The notes under the pieces were generated by a model. It saw only the letters and a program-made list of their open reading frames with translations. It ran no database searches and was not told the DNA's origin. From NCBI RefSeq assembly GCF_011745365.1, contig NW_024468910.1:2570068-2634067 (forward strand): a DNA stretch of 64,000 nucleotides. The letters are read 5' to 3'. This DNA is from Cryphonectria parasitica EP155 (Eukaryota > Ascomycota > Sordariomycetes > Diaporthales > Cryphonectriaceae). The position numbers and the translations under genes were made by a program. Below, one piece after another: positions 1 to 11,691 of this stretch (the first letter of the stretch is position 1; every line of letters begins with the position of its first letter).

Positions 1-874
1 CTAAGTGCTTGCAAGAATTCAATGACGGGGTTCCCCTCGAACTAGTCCGCTTCACTGGGAGTCCTCACTTCTACGCGAACGGCACCGCATGGCGAGACCC
101 TGTCGACCCCAATGCGCCATGGCCTGATAACATGCAGCTCTTTGGGGACCCGACCCCGGAAGTCGATGAGAACTGGGAACAGTACATAGGCAAGAGATAC
201 TTTTCCATTTCTGAGGAAGAGGCCATCCGGGCTTGGGGGGATAAACGACACGAATATGTTGACCAGAAACGTGGTGGTTATTCTGCTGGGTATGTTTTTG
301 AGGAAGTCCCTCTCATTTTGTATATGCCAGGTGATACGAATGGCTAATAAGACCCGTTTCCATCACATGTCGCAGTCTCGATGTGTTCCACAGCCTTCAC
401 TGCATCGTAAGTCGCACACAGCTGCTCCTAATTATGCGGACATTGCCTTTCACAAAAAAAAAAAAAAAAAACTGCTAGTAATTGCTGATCTGCTCGCCAA
501 CCTGACAGAACGCCCTGCGGCTGGCCCTTCATCCGGAGTATCATGGCTCTCATCAGCACCACCGTAACCACCTCCCGCACACAGAGCACTGTCTCGACGT
601 GCTCCGCCAGTCCATCCAGTGCTACGGAAGCACCACGCTGATCCCGACCAAGTTCTTCGAGGGACGTCAGCGCAACTACATCGATTCGGACCAGGTCCAC
701 GTGTGTCGAAACTTCAACTACCTGCGGGACTTTGTCACGTCACGCGCCAAAGGTCATGACGCTTATGTGGAGCGGGACAAGTCTTTGCTTGACGAGCGTA
801 AGCACGCGATTGTGAAACAGTACTATGCAGACAAGAAGGCGAAGCATAAAGAACATGGTGAGCACAATGCGTGA
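1..874 (+). CDS. UstYa-like oxidase (DUF3328), 5' end outside the window
   Basis: Exons <1-289, 376-406 and 509-874. Introns are GTATGT...CGCAG and GTAAGT...GACAG, and both junctions keep frame. The middle exon encodes LDVFHSLHCI, the first HxxHC motif of the UstYa family. The third exon encodes HTEHCLDVLRQ, the second HxxHC motif. Before them comes the family's typical stretch with PTPEVDENW and a RYFSISEEEA segment; after them comes SDQVHVCRNFNYLRDFV. Known UstYa/UstYb proteins are membrane-anchored, probably copper-dependent oxidases that cyclise ribosomal peptides such as ustiloxin or modify other metabolites. The N-terminal anchor would lie upstream of the window. Intron 2 carries an A18 run at 454-471. 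The neighbour downstream is a dead transporter, so this copy may sit in a decaying cluster, but all three exons here read open. The substrate cannot be told from sequence. Confidence 0.85.
454..471 (+). repeat. A18 homopolymer
   Basis: Uninterrupted run of 18 A inside intron 2 of the UstYa-like gene. It is non-coding when the gene is spliced as described. Confidence 0.9.
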
Positions 875-1399
875 TGAACTCTTGGCTCTCTGAGCGACAT
901 GGTACTGGTATGTTCGGAGGTTGAGACGCACTCATTATGATCATGGAAGATTCAGCAGATGGTGTTACATCGTGTGTGAAGGGGAAATTATGTCCGCACG
1001 CAACGTTCAACGTTGACAATGTGGATTTCACTTGAAACTTTTCCTATTCTGGTCATCTTGTTTACAAATAGCACGACTTGGTGGCTCGCAGTTATACTGA
1101 TCTGTTATCGTTATTGCTTCGTGAGCAAGTAATTGGGGCAGGTGAAACTGCTTATACTTCGCAGCGCAAAGCCTCTTGATACTACAGATCTCACAATCAC
1201 AATCACTAGACATCTCAGGGACTATCGGACAAAGGGGCTAGCGACACTATGTCATTTTAACTTGAAAAATCCAAGAAGTCCTGCCTACTTAGGTCGTTAT
1301 ATGCTTCTTCTGAGTTTGCTGGATCTGGCTACATGGAGTATGACCATGGTCGTAGTAGCAAACCGATAGTATTACCGGAACAGAGGCGCTGATATCGTC
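875..1399. other. Intergenic, no gene seen
   Basis: Spacer between the UstYa-like gene and the transporter relic. I see no open frame with family features, no RNA gene and no clear repeat. It presumably contains the 3' untranslated region of the oxidase gene. Confidence 0.6.
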
Positions 1400-3295
1400 C
1401 AAGGGCTGAACGACGACCCGAACTCGAATTACTCGGGAGCCACCTCTAGTTGTGAAACAATACCTGGACATATTGAATGTAGTGTTCTACAAGAAACCGC
1501 TAGGCTTATTATCAAATACTGCATCGACACGCTTCTCGTTCTGTTCTTCACGCCCAGGGTGATGATGACATGACGATCAGGCCGTGAGACCTTCAGAGAC
1601 CTCACCATTGTCAACGGCGCAATTTGACGGTGAGCATAGCACGTCAGTGAACTACGCAGGTTCTATTAGTATAGTATTTGACACGAGAATTAAGACAACC
1701 CGGCAGCACGAAGCCAGTATCCTATTCAAAACTCAAGTATCGTCATGATCGGTCAATGGTGAGTGCCAAAGCCCTGTTGATTCGTTGCCCGTCCATACTT
1801 TTGTCAGCGGGAAATGTCTTCGGCTAATGGTTCCTCTGCTGTCCGTCTCTCAAAGTGGTTGTCATGACTGCGGGCATCACCTGCTATGGCTACGTTCAAG
1901 GCCTCGCCACAGCGTTGGACACCCTTCGCGCACAGGCTTACGGCTCCGGCCGGTAGTGACTTGATGGTGTCCAAGTGCAATGCATGGCCTTCTCTGTGAC
2001 TCCTGCTGATCCCTGTGGCGGTGTTGTGGTGGTGGAGTGCAGGGCTTGTTCTGGAAGCAATGCTCCCCTAGAAGGAGACGGGCTATGAATTCTCCTGTTC
2101 GGCACACTAGGGGTCACAGCCCTCAAGGCATGTAAACGATGTGTCGCAGCCCAAGGACTATTCCATTTGCTCACTACAGTCTTACTAGTTTCGACCTCCC
2201 TCAATGTCTTGCTGAAATGGTTGATCGTTGGAAGTTCGACAGGGGCTTTGTAGGTACAGGCTCCATGAATGTTTGCATGCAGACCCTCGTACCGGTTCTG
2301 CTCACGCTGTACGTTGTATTCATCGTCGGGATGGGTTGCTGAGGTGAACTGAGCTGGCGGGCGCTCACAGACTGGGGGTAGTGTTCGTGGAGACAGCATA
2401 GCCTGCTGAACAACTAAGAGGATCATACTGAATTCTGAAGATGTTCAAGGGCCTATATGGAAGCTCGCCTGGCCTGGGGGTCTCACCATTGAGGCACATA
2501 GTCTCATCTATGAGATCCTCGCGTTAGTAGCAGCACCGTTTGGAATCACTCACCTATCGGCGCAGAGCATAATGACTGCCATCACAATGATGACGTTCCA
2601 GCTGCCGCTAGCCCTTGCGATCGCTGCACCTACAAGTCACGAGTGTCGTTGGAGCTGGGTCTGTGGGCATGGTAACGCTCTCAGCGAAAGTGGTACGGAG
2701 AAGTGGCTAAGTCCTCACAGCCCATAATTACCTCTCGGGAGAAAAGAGAAGAAAGATTATCTGGCGCTAACTGAGGACAAACCCCCCTCTCCGAAGGGTT
2801 TCGCTGCCTATTGTGTCGTCCTCTTCAACCTGACACTCTGATCATAACGCGCCGGATGAACTGGGCCATGTTCACCTACTATTGTGACTTCATTCGTTTC
2901 GTGGTTGACGGTCTGCCGATATGTGGGCCCTTGCATATCTTTGATGCCGCTGCCGAGATGTCATCCAGCCTTCTCATGGGATTTAGAAGGCAGGATATGG
3001 GAGGGTATACGAATATCTTCTCGCGTACATGATCGTATTGCCTTTGGCGCTTACGCTGGCCTTTGAGCATAGATGAGTACTTCAGTGGTTGTAGGCTGGC
3101 TACACGATAGGGGCTGCCGTGTAAGTGTTCTTAGGAACAGTGTGATTATACCAGCAGATTTCACGTCAACGAGAAACCGAGCTGACGCCATGAATCGATC
3201 ATTGATGGCGTTCTCGAGCTGGTGTATCTCGTGCGCACAGACTAGGACCAGGCAGCCGTGGAGGCTCAGAAGAGGGATACTGAGGCTCTATTTGG
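1400..3295 (+). pseudogene. MATE-family efflux transporter pseudogene
   Basis: Pieces of a MATE (multidrug and toxin extrusion) protein follow each other in correct order but in shifting frames with stops. They include GYVQGLATALDTLRAQAYGS (around 1890-1950), LVPVLLTLYVVFIVG (around 2285-2335), a piece resembling the family's second repeat (AAPFGITHLSAQSIMTAITM, around 2530-2590), VGAGSVGMVTLSAK (around 2650), and LPICGPLHIFDAAAEMSSSL followed by RRQDMGGYTNIFS (2910-3025). The C-terminal end is a stretch like DFTSTRNRA and then VEAQKRDTEA near 3260-3290. A weaker N-terminal piece, VLQETARLIIKY, lies near 1480. Intact fungal MATE proteins are about 500-650 residues with 12 helices and export drugs or metabolites by cation antiport. 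The many breaks mean this copy cannot make a transporter. Its position beside a UstYa-like oxidase suggests it once exported a cluster product, which is inference. Confidence 0.8.
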
Positions 3296-5672
3296 CCTCA
3301 GCGCGGGAAAGTGGAAAAACACAGCCTAAAAGAGGTGTGATTGTGGGAGAGATTCATGAGAAGAGAAGAAATGGAGGTCTGGATGCGGCTGAGGAAAAAA
3401 CAACCCTAACCCTGGTGGGACGGGCCCTTTCGAAAAGACAGGGATAGACGCTGTTCACAACCTGGTGGAGCCAGGGATAAGGTCTCGGCCGGCTCGGAGT
3501 CAGGGAGCCCCTGTCGAACCTAGCCCCTTGCCCTCCTCACGTCCCTCCCAATGGCCCCCTCATGTGGAGAATGGGAGATGCAGCCTTCCCTCCCCCATTT
3601 CATTTGCATCCAAGGACTCGAGATGACAGATGGTTCGCATGCCAAGGTGACGAGGCACACTTCACACACGCACACAAGAAAAAACATGAGACTGCATAAT
3701 TCTTCCGTCTGAGCCTGGACGCTGGCATATCCCTGATGTGTACTAACCTACAGATGGTCTGATCCGCGCCACCGCCGGGAAACACTGGGAAAGCAACATC
3801 ACAATTTGACCCAACACCCAACAAACACAGCACGCATGCGCATCTCAAAGACGCACTATGGGCTGCGGGCCGCGACGCCATGTCTGGAACGGTGGCGCGG
3901 CCAATGTCGTTGCGGTGACGACAGGAAAATAAACTTCAGTCAGACAGTGCATGACAGCCGCCGGCCCCATGCATCTGCAGGGCAAAGACAGCCAATGGGT
4001 CCGAGGAGAAGAGAGAGAAGACGGGGGCGGCGCGACAGAAGCATAGATTCTCGTTCTCGTTCTCCTGCTCCGTTCCTCATGTAGACGGGTCATGATCAAA
4101 CATGACTGTCGTTGATCAGGCCATCACGATCCGATCCAGACGAGATGGGAAAACCGACAAGAGAAAAAGCATGCCGACAGGGACAAGTTGCCTTTGGAGA
4201 CTTTCAACGGGGATCACCGAGAGGGGGGGGCTACTCCTTCTTTTCATTTTCTTTTGACTTCCTTCTCTCCTCCGAGACTCGAAGTCTAAAAGGCCTGGCG
4301 GTTCATTTGCAGGACCACGCCGGCTGCAGCAGAAATTCTCCGTCGGCAACACCTCCTCAGGCTGGTGCGGCGTTAGCTGTCGGTGGAATTGACGATGTTG
4401 CTTCATCCGCTAGGACCTGAGTGGTCAACAAAATCTCGAGCGACAACCAGATCCTCTGTGATTCCGCCTCGGCTCGGCTGATCAGCAGATCCAGCCAGCA
4501 GATCGTTGGACCCTACCCCAGGAGTTTAATCTGGGAGGAGCAGCATTCTGAGGTAACGAGAGCGAGAGCGCCGTGCGTGCAGGCTTGTACATACCTCGGA
4601 CGACACAAACAAGGGGGACGGAATAGACGCAGCAAGAATGTTTTGAAACATCTGCGGAAGCTGATGACTTTTTAACACTTGAGACGAAACCTGCCTGGAC
4701 TGCCTGAGCCTCTCTTGTGGGTAGTGGTTGCGCTGACAGCTGACAATGGCCTGTTCAGCCAAGCCCTCGTCCTTTCCAGGTCCTCCTTTGCGCCTCTCTT
4801 GCTGCAGGGAGCTGAGTGTGCCCTGCGTGGACTCGACATGCCCCGAAGGGGGCCCCCCTGGGGGGTTTCCACAGCAAAAAAGACTTGGGGAGGGGGGTCC
4901 ACGATCACAGCCCGCGCCCGGCTGCAAGCAAGCTAGGGTTGTCATTGGCTGAGATCCTGCAGAACGCCATTGTTTCAAAACGTTGCTGATAGCGGTGACC
5001 CTTCTGGGGCGCGTTTCAGGTGCAACCCACTCGGCCTCTCAATTCGACGATTCAACCTCTCGACCTCTGGGCACCTTGGAAACACTTTGAGCCACCATGG
5101 GGGGAGGGGGGAGGGGAGGGGGAACTGCAATGGTCCTCATGAGATCAGAGACGACCCTGTCTCGTTTCCCATTTTCCCCTCCTTTGGGATCTGCCCCGGC
5201 CTGGTGTTCCATCTCCAGTTGTTCCTTTTCTTCTTTCTTCTCCTCTTCGTAGGAACCCTGCCCTAAACTTGGCCATGAACTTCAAACAACAACAAACAAT
5301 CTCATCCCACGCGGCCACCCTCTCGCCCGCTACTAATTTCTTTTCTCTCCAGCTGGTCTGAATACTCGAGTCCTTTGCGGTCACCGACACTGGCTTCAAC
5401 ATTGCCATTCCTCCCCAGGCTTGAAGGAGTGCGCGCACGGCTTAGACCCCCCTTTTCTCCGGGCGACGGAGGCTCATCATTCATTACTCACTGGCCTGAG
5501 CTTTTTCGCTCATTGTTCAAATTTTTTTCTTTCTCTTTCCTTTTCCGACACTCAGCTCGCACGCGCGTGCGCGCCCGGCTCCCAGCGTGTCCTACATTCA
5601 TATTGTCAACATCTTGTCGTCTGTTTCCCTCGTACTGGCCACCGTGAGCCTTCAACCATAACGATAACCACC

Positions 5673-5710
<38 letters not shown>

Positions 5711-5749
5711 CGCTTTCGATTGTACAGTACTTTTGGTCGCTGGTGTCAG
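3296..5749. other. Long intergenic region and leader of the zinc-finger gene
   Basis: About 2.4 kb without a defensible gene. Open frames here are short and compositionally biased (Arg/Ser/Pro rich). From about 5200 the sequence becomes a polypyrimidine-rich leader leading to the CT repeat and the start codon at 5750. Pyrimidine-rich leaders are common in strongly transcribed or regulatory fungal genes. Upstream ORFs in this leader cannot be judged without the transcript start. Confidence 0.55.
5672..5709 (+). repeat. CT microsatellite in 5' leader
   Basis: Nearly pure CT dinucleotide repeat with one interruption, ending about 40 bases upstream of the start codon of the C2H2 gene. Such pyrimidine tracts often lie next to fungal transcription start sites. 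Confidence 0.85.
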
Positions 5750-8034
5750 ATGGATCATCAGCCGCGGGACTCGTCACGGGACAGCCTGGCTTTGGCCAGG
5801 CAACATGTTCGCGCTCTCACTGATGGCGGTGTGTCACGAGAGGCGTTGCTTCGCGCCTTGTTAGAGCAGGAGGAGGCCAGCAACAGTCTGCCTCCCCTCT
5901 CTTCTCAACAGGCGCCTTCACAAGCGCCGCCCCAATCACAGCTGAACAACCGGATACCTCTCTCGCGGTCTATGTCAGTGTCCCAGACAACACGTTCCCA
6001 GTCGCATTGGTCGGTTTCCACAAATGGTGAGTGCCTTGCTGCTTTCATCTCATCCAGTGTGGTCTTGTGTGGTCTCAAGTCATGCATGTCATCTGGTGAT
6101 CCTGGGAAGCATGAAACTAAAAGAAGGTGTCACAGGTCGTGCACATGAAGAAGGCGATCGGCCGGCGAGCTCAGATCAGCTATCTACTGTTACAAGCCTT
6201 TCGGGCTCACGAGGTAGCTATCTGTCGACGAATACAGCTGCCACCTCGCTATCGTCACGATCAAGCACTATCACTCAGTTTCCCGGTCCCGAGCTGCAGA
6301 CCAGTAGACCGACCTCGGGCAGCACAAGAGCTTACTGGTGCACATCGTAAGTTCTCGTCCTGCTCACACGCCGTCGTACCATGTTTCCCGACCTGGTGGC
6401 GTTTTCTTTCTCTTTTCTGTTCTAGACCTACGCCGCCGAATGTATCTCCTGACCACCACCCCGTTGCTAGGTGTGATACCGAATTCAAGCGGAAATTTGA
6501 TTGGAAGAGGCACGAGGACGAGTTTCATGAGCGATACAAGAAATACCCGTGCCCAGACTGCAACCGCGTCTTCTGGGGAGCGAATACCTTCAACCAGCAT
6601 CACAAAACACGACACAACTGCAAGACATGCCCTCATGCAGATAAGGTCATCAAGTATACGAGAAAGAAGCGCGCATGGGCCTGTGGATTCTGCGCCGCTT
6701 TCCTCCCCTCCATGGATCGCTACATTGACCACATTGGCCTTCACTATGAATCCGGGAGGACGAGGGCTCACTGGTACCACTCCAATGTCATCTACGGACT
6801 GCTGCACCAACCTGGCGTGAACTCAGCATGGAGAGATATTATCGGCTCGAGGTTCAGCCACATCCCCAAGGACCAACAACCTCGATATGGATGGGATCCG
6901 AAGACGACTGGGCGGAAGCAAGGCTTCTTGGAGAATGAGACAGCTGGCAATCTGCAGGATCTACTCGAGTTCTTCAACCCTACCAAGGACGACCCGATCA
7001 AGGTAGCACGCCTGGCGTTTGACTTTGCCGAGCTGACTGCTGCCAACCAAGCCGCAGGCAGATCGAGTCTAGACGTGCCCGACAAGACCGCGCCTCCTCC
7101 GCCGCCCCCGGCCCCAAAACGAGAAAAGTCATCTGCGTCCTCGTCCTCAAGGAAGAAGCCCCACGGGGGCATCCACAGAGACCTGACGCCTCAGGAACTT
7201 GCGCTACCCCCACCTACCATCAAGGAGCGACCCATAACACAGTGGCCCGCCCTTCGACCTGCCGACATACCAGAACTTCCCACCAGCTCAGACGCCATGC
7301 CTCGACATGACGAACCTGATGTTACAATGGCTGACTTTGACGCTTCCGCTGTCCCGCAACCCCTGTTCGCCAGCACCTTGTCACCACCGCCTCAACCGCA
7401 GTACCACGCACAATCTACGCCTGGTATTGCCATCTCCCGATCTTCCGATCAGCCTACATTCTTGGCACCACCAACCCCGCTGCCCCAGACTCCAATCACG
7501 CCTTTTCCCGGTGGTGCCATGCCCCGCGATACCGTCGTCGATCTGCTCTCGAATTACATGTCTCAAGACCAGCTCCAGGGCGTGGGGAGGAACTCGGCCG
7601 CGCAGCAGCAGCAGCAGCAGCAACAACAACAACAACAACAACAACAACAGCATATGCCGCAAGGTCTCAACCAGCACCCGCCGCCCTTTGGCTCGTACGA
7701 GGACTGGAATTCCATTTGTAGTACCATGGTCGAGGATGTCACCTCGCCACGCCACGGGCCACCACTACCCCTCGCACCGCACGAGCGACAGCAGCAGGCA
7801 GTCAGGCGGTCTGATTTCTGGACCCCAGCAGGCGACGGACCCGAGACGATATACATGGAAGACGTGCAGGCGTGTGATCTGGCAAGCCTGTCGGGGGCCT
7901 CGTCGCTCCACGAGCAGGGCGGCGCCGGACGCAGGTCGGACGTCTGGGCCTCTTCTGGTGCGGTGGACTATGAGGGCATGGGGTATGACGAGGAGATCGC
8001 CGCAGGGCCTCCACCGAGCGCCGGTTGGCTGTAG
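5750..8034 (+). CDS. C2H2 zinc-finger protein with polyglutamine tract
   Basis: Exons 5750-6026, 6136-6346 and 6471-8034 give 683 residues. The second intron's acceptor was placed at 6470 because it joins YWCT to SCDTEF and creates a proper finger; an earlier AG at 6425 would not. Three fingers follow: C161-x2-C164-x12-H177-x4-H182, C190-x2-C193-x12-H206-x4-H211 and C234-x2-C237-x12-H250-x3-H254, with a further CxxC at 213-216. The N-terminus is Ser/Gln rich. The C-terminal half is Pro/Ser rich and carries about 16 consecutive glutamines (7603-7650), six CAG codons then nine CAA and a final CAG, a likely activation or assembly region. Role inferred: nuclear DNA-binding regulator; target genes unknown. 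The CT-rich leader upstream suggests a long 5' untranslated region. Confidence 0.85.
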
Positions 8035-8935
8035 GGCATGTGTAGATGTAAGAGGGGGCGTGGGGCGAGGTAGAGCCCCGAGGAGACCTCGACGCGGCGG
8101 TGCCAGCGTGGGGCTCGCTCTGTTGTTGTTCTTAATGGTAATAAAGTGTTGATACATTGCGGATACCCCAAACTTTCTGTCATCGTACCTGGTCAAGTCT
8201 TGCCCGTGTTGCTGTTACAGAAGTGGTTGTATATTAGTAGATTCGTGTCGTTGCCCGAATTTCCCAAATCTTGTATATATTTATCTACAGACTATGATGA
8301 TTTTATATCTTGGTTTCATTGCCCTTGTCCTCTGTGAAGCTTGGTGCCTAGTCCAGATTTGTCACTGGCGACCTGAGACCTGCCTTGACATAATAACAGA
8401 AAGCAGATCAGCAAATTATATTCCGCACAGCCTCGATTTCTTGGGTAGAAGGGGGCCTTCCTATTTCTCGTTGGTCCAACTGTGAGAAGCATTGAATCAT
8501 GTTCTCCTGCGCAACTTGTCTCATGAAACTTTTCAGGAAAGGACCAAAGTGTGATATCACTGTACTGTCTACGAATATAAATTAAAAACTTGGTGGTGTG
8601 GCTACAACCATCGGACTCTGCTGCTCCATGCATGATATTGTCGCTGATGAACACTAGCACTCAGCACCCCAGGCTGAATCGAAATTCCAACAGAGATCAG
8701 TACCCAAGCTGGAATCACGATAAATAAGAAGCTCTTAATTGCAAATACTCAACCCAAACATGACTTCTTCATGTGCAATGAAAACCTGGGAAGTAAAATC
8801 AAGCAGGCCTCCCCACTGGGCCGAACATTCGTATGCTATTTAGCATTGGAGCTCTAGAGGAAATGAAAAGAAGATAAATGAAAGAAAGAGTAAAGAACCA
8901 TCAGACAGTAAAGTGGTCCACATCAACCCAGTCGC
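8035..8935. other. Convergent intergenic region
   Basis: Space between the 3' ends of the C2H2 gene and the minus-strand kinase-like gene. It holds the C2H2 3' untranslated region with a poly(A) signal near 8140. Nothing else is recognisable. Confidence 0.6.
8140..8145 (+). terminator. Poly(A) signal AATAAA
   Basis: Canonical AATAAA 106 bases downstream of the C2H2 stop codon, at a normal distance for a fungal 3' end. Confidence 0.6.
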
Positions 8936-10184
8936 TTAGTTCTCAAGAGGCACCAATAGATCCATGCTCTGATGATCCAAAATGGCAGCACAGTGGCGCT
9001 GAGACATGACATCCACAACTTCCTTGGACTGCATCATCGGTCCAGCCAGAGCCCATGCAAACCCATGCATCTGATGTGCCCGGTATTCCTGTTACAGACA
9101 GAGCGTCAGCCAGAGCAATATATTTAGCAAATTTGGAAGGCAATTGACTACTCACATCCCAAACCTGGTCCACCTCCAACCCGGGCCCTCCAACACGGAA
9201 CAACTCCTCCAGGTAATAACCAAACAGCTCCCTCTCATGCCTCCTCCGGTCCTCGACTGCCAGTGCTCCCGTAATGAAATAAGCCACGTCATGTGCAGCC
9301 GAGTTGACATGGACACACTGCCAGTCCAGGAAGCCAGGCTGACCCTTGGCGTCGATGAAGGTGTTGCCGACCTGCGTGTCGCCGTGCACCAGGCACTCCA
9401 TCTTCCAACCCTCAGCGTCATCCCACAGCGCGTGGAAGCACCTGACGATCCTTTCCCTATTGTCCCAGAACACTTCGCTGACAGGAGGCCGCACGGCGGA
9501 GTCAGAGAACCGCAGCTTCCAGTGCGAGGGGCTCATCATGCCCTCGATCACCCCCCGCATACCTGACCAGGAGCGATCCCAGGGAATGCCCGCGCCTCTT
9601 GTCTTCTTCTCGCCCCAGGTCGCCGCGTGCAAGGCTGCGAGCTGGGCCAGAGCCTCGCGCACCTGGTCAGCGGACCAAGGCTGCAGCGGGTTGCCAAAGG
9701 TGAAGCCCGCTGCTGCAACGTCCTGGAGGATGAAGATGCCTTGGCCCTTGCCGCTGGGCCTGTCGATACCTTGCCAGTACGAGGGGATAAGGCGCAGGCC
9801 GGGGATGCGGGGCCCGATCTGGTGGTAGAATAGGGCTTCGAGGCGGTAGACATTGAAGAGCATAGGGAGTGACTGGAGAATCTCGGGGTTGAAACCTCCC
9901 TTGACGCAGAGGTTAGTAGGGAAGGAGTGCCTAGAGGCATTAGGGTATGACAATTTGATCAGAATCTTGCTGCCGGAGCCGTGGATGATTTCTTTGACTT
10001 CAAATGAGATAATGGGGACCCCGAGGACTTTGGACAGCCATTCCAAGGTGACCTCGTCGACCGTCAGAGGCAGCTGCTCGCCGGCCTCTAGAGGGGTTGG
10101 AGGATCATTCTTAGCTTGTGGGACACAGAAGGCAGCCGAGACCCTCTGCACCAAAGTTTTGCAGATCTCGCCAAAGTCAACCAT
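8936..10184 (-). CDS. CHK/APH-type small-molecule kinase-like protein
   Basis: Exons 10184-9156 and 9088-8936 (minus strand) give 393 residues. The 67-base intron (GTGAGT...AACAG) joins VWD to EYRAHQMHGF and replaces a misleading read-through tail. The start is the first ATG of the frame, followed by VDFGE. The Brenner-type catalytic loop is HGDTQVGN (268-275); the metal-binding segment is FLDWQ (285-289), where the usual D-x-D/E pair keeps its Asp. A candidate ATP-contact lysine lies in CVKGG (95). The family (CHK kinase-like, ecdysteroid kinase-like, related to aminoglycoside and choline kinases) phosphorylates hydroxyl groups of small molecules. The substrate is not predictable here. It is divergent from the SAT4-type gene, with about 1.5 kb between the start codons. 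Confidence 0.8.
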
Positions 10185-10751
10185 GATGATCAAAAGGGGG
10201 TGGTCCGAAAGTGGTTGGACGTCAGGCGTGTTGTGAGGTTGTATAGTATAGGAAGTAGTACTTGGATGATTGAACACTTTCAGCCCTCACGAGCCAATAT
10301 CAAAACCAAGATGATAGAAAGGAAAGACAAGTATGAGAGGTGACAAATGGTCTCAGGTATACCAGCAGTGCTTTCGGATCGAAGAGAAAGAAGCGTTGCA
10401 AATGCTGAAAGATCTAACATTGGTTGAGTGATCCACGTAGCGAAGTTTTGAATATTTGTGTGTTTCTCTGTAATATATATCCAACAGAAAGAACGGCATC
10501 CTGCTTCGGTCCTTTTGGCCGCAAGAGAAAAAGGGTGGTTGCATGGAAACATAAGCCATCCTACGCTAGACACGGCACACTGGTGCGCCTCAAGCGCCGC
10601 AACGATAACAGCACGCATATTTGAAACCCAATATTGCCCACCGGTCTCAAGAAAATGGCGGTCTACCTATGATCCTAGCCACCAATGGCATTCAAGCTGC
10701 GGAATCGTCGAAGAACTGTTGCGCAGTGGTCCTTTGGGGGGGGGGGGGGGC

Positions 10752-10793
<42 letters not shown>

Positions 10794-11691
10794 AGCCCGT
10801 GGCCAACTTTGGCCCACCTCTCTTCTTATGCCGGCCAAATCTCAGAATCTTGTTCATGCATACTGGGAAGAGGGAGGGGGGCCTGGCTCGTATTGATCAC
10901 TCTACGTATGGTGTATTCAGGCGATGGATGGGTGTGGGACCTCTTACTGCAGATGATGAGAATCAAATCTCCCAGGATCAAGCTGAGGACCGGGGCGCGA
11001 AATAGAGACAAAGACAGAAAACATTTCGAAACGGTCACAGGGTTCTTGCTGGTGTCAATATCAGTCGATTTTCCCTGTCCAGTCTTCCAAGTTGGGGTTG
11101 ACCATGCGTGAGTGAGTCGCTGCTGAAGTGATAGCTCAATATTTAGGCACCCAATCACCAACAAGACTTGTTAATAATCAGATGGAGACATGCGCATGGG
11201 AGCTCGCAATTACGGATCGTTCAACGGCCGTGCTTTTGAGGGCTCACAAAGTGGGAGGAAAGCTGAGTTCAAACACATGACAGTGGATATGGCTGCTGTG
11301 AGGCTTTTGCAACGGCTACCATGGGCCACGGCAACGAGCACTCGTTGGGGCTCTGTCGACCTATCACCTCGGTAGATTCTATAGATCTTGGGCTCACTAC
11401 TGCCCGGACACGGGAGAAGACGAGGTCTGTGCTGTTGAAGAGCTGATGTTCTGAGTCGATTGGCATGGCTGCAGGAGTTATTGATGGTAATGATGATGAG
11501 AAACATATGACTGGCGGTGCGCAATGATAGACGGTACGAATGGGAAGATGGAAGAGTTAAAAACGGCCATGGCTCTCGCCACTACTTACTCGCTCGAAAA
11601 TAACACCCAGCTACCCAGCTGCACACATTACAATTGTCTTTTCACAACTCTCTGTGCCATCGTCTCAGTGCTTTTTGACAGAAAGAAGAAC
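10185..11691. other. Divergent intergenic region with simple repeats
   Basis: Shared upstream region of the kinase-like gene (minus) and the SAT4-type gene (plus). It contains a G15 run, a GT microsatellite and a short GC alternation between 10736 and 10792. No gene recognised. An ATG at 11524 is in frame with the SAT4 start, but the added residues do not look like family sequence. Confidence 0.6.
10736..10792 (+). repeat. G15 run followed by GT/GC dinucleotide repeat
   Basis: G15 at 10736-10750, then about 14 GT units from 10755, then several GC units to about 10792. Alternating purine-pyrimidine DNA of this kind can adopt a Z form, and long G runs can form quadruplexes or slip in replication. 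This is the most complex simple repeat in the window. Confidence 0.9.

Noticed and set aside
7563..7856. Antisense frames with poly-Cys or poly-Leu over the CAG/CAA repeat
   Set aside because: They are reverse readings of the polyglutamine repeat of the C2H2 gene.
10185..10277. 31-residue N-terminal extension of the kinase-like protein
   Set aside because: It would need a GTG start; the first ATG of the frame is at 10184.
11524..11691. Upstream in-frame ATG of the SAT4-type gene
   Set aside because: It would add 56 residues without family resemblance; the ATG at 11692 gives the usual short outer N-terminus.
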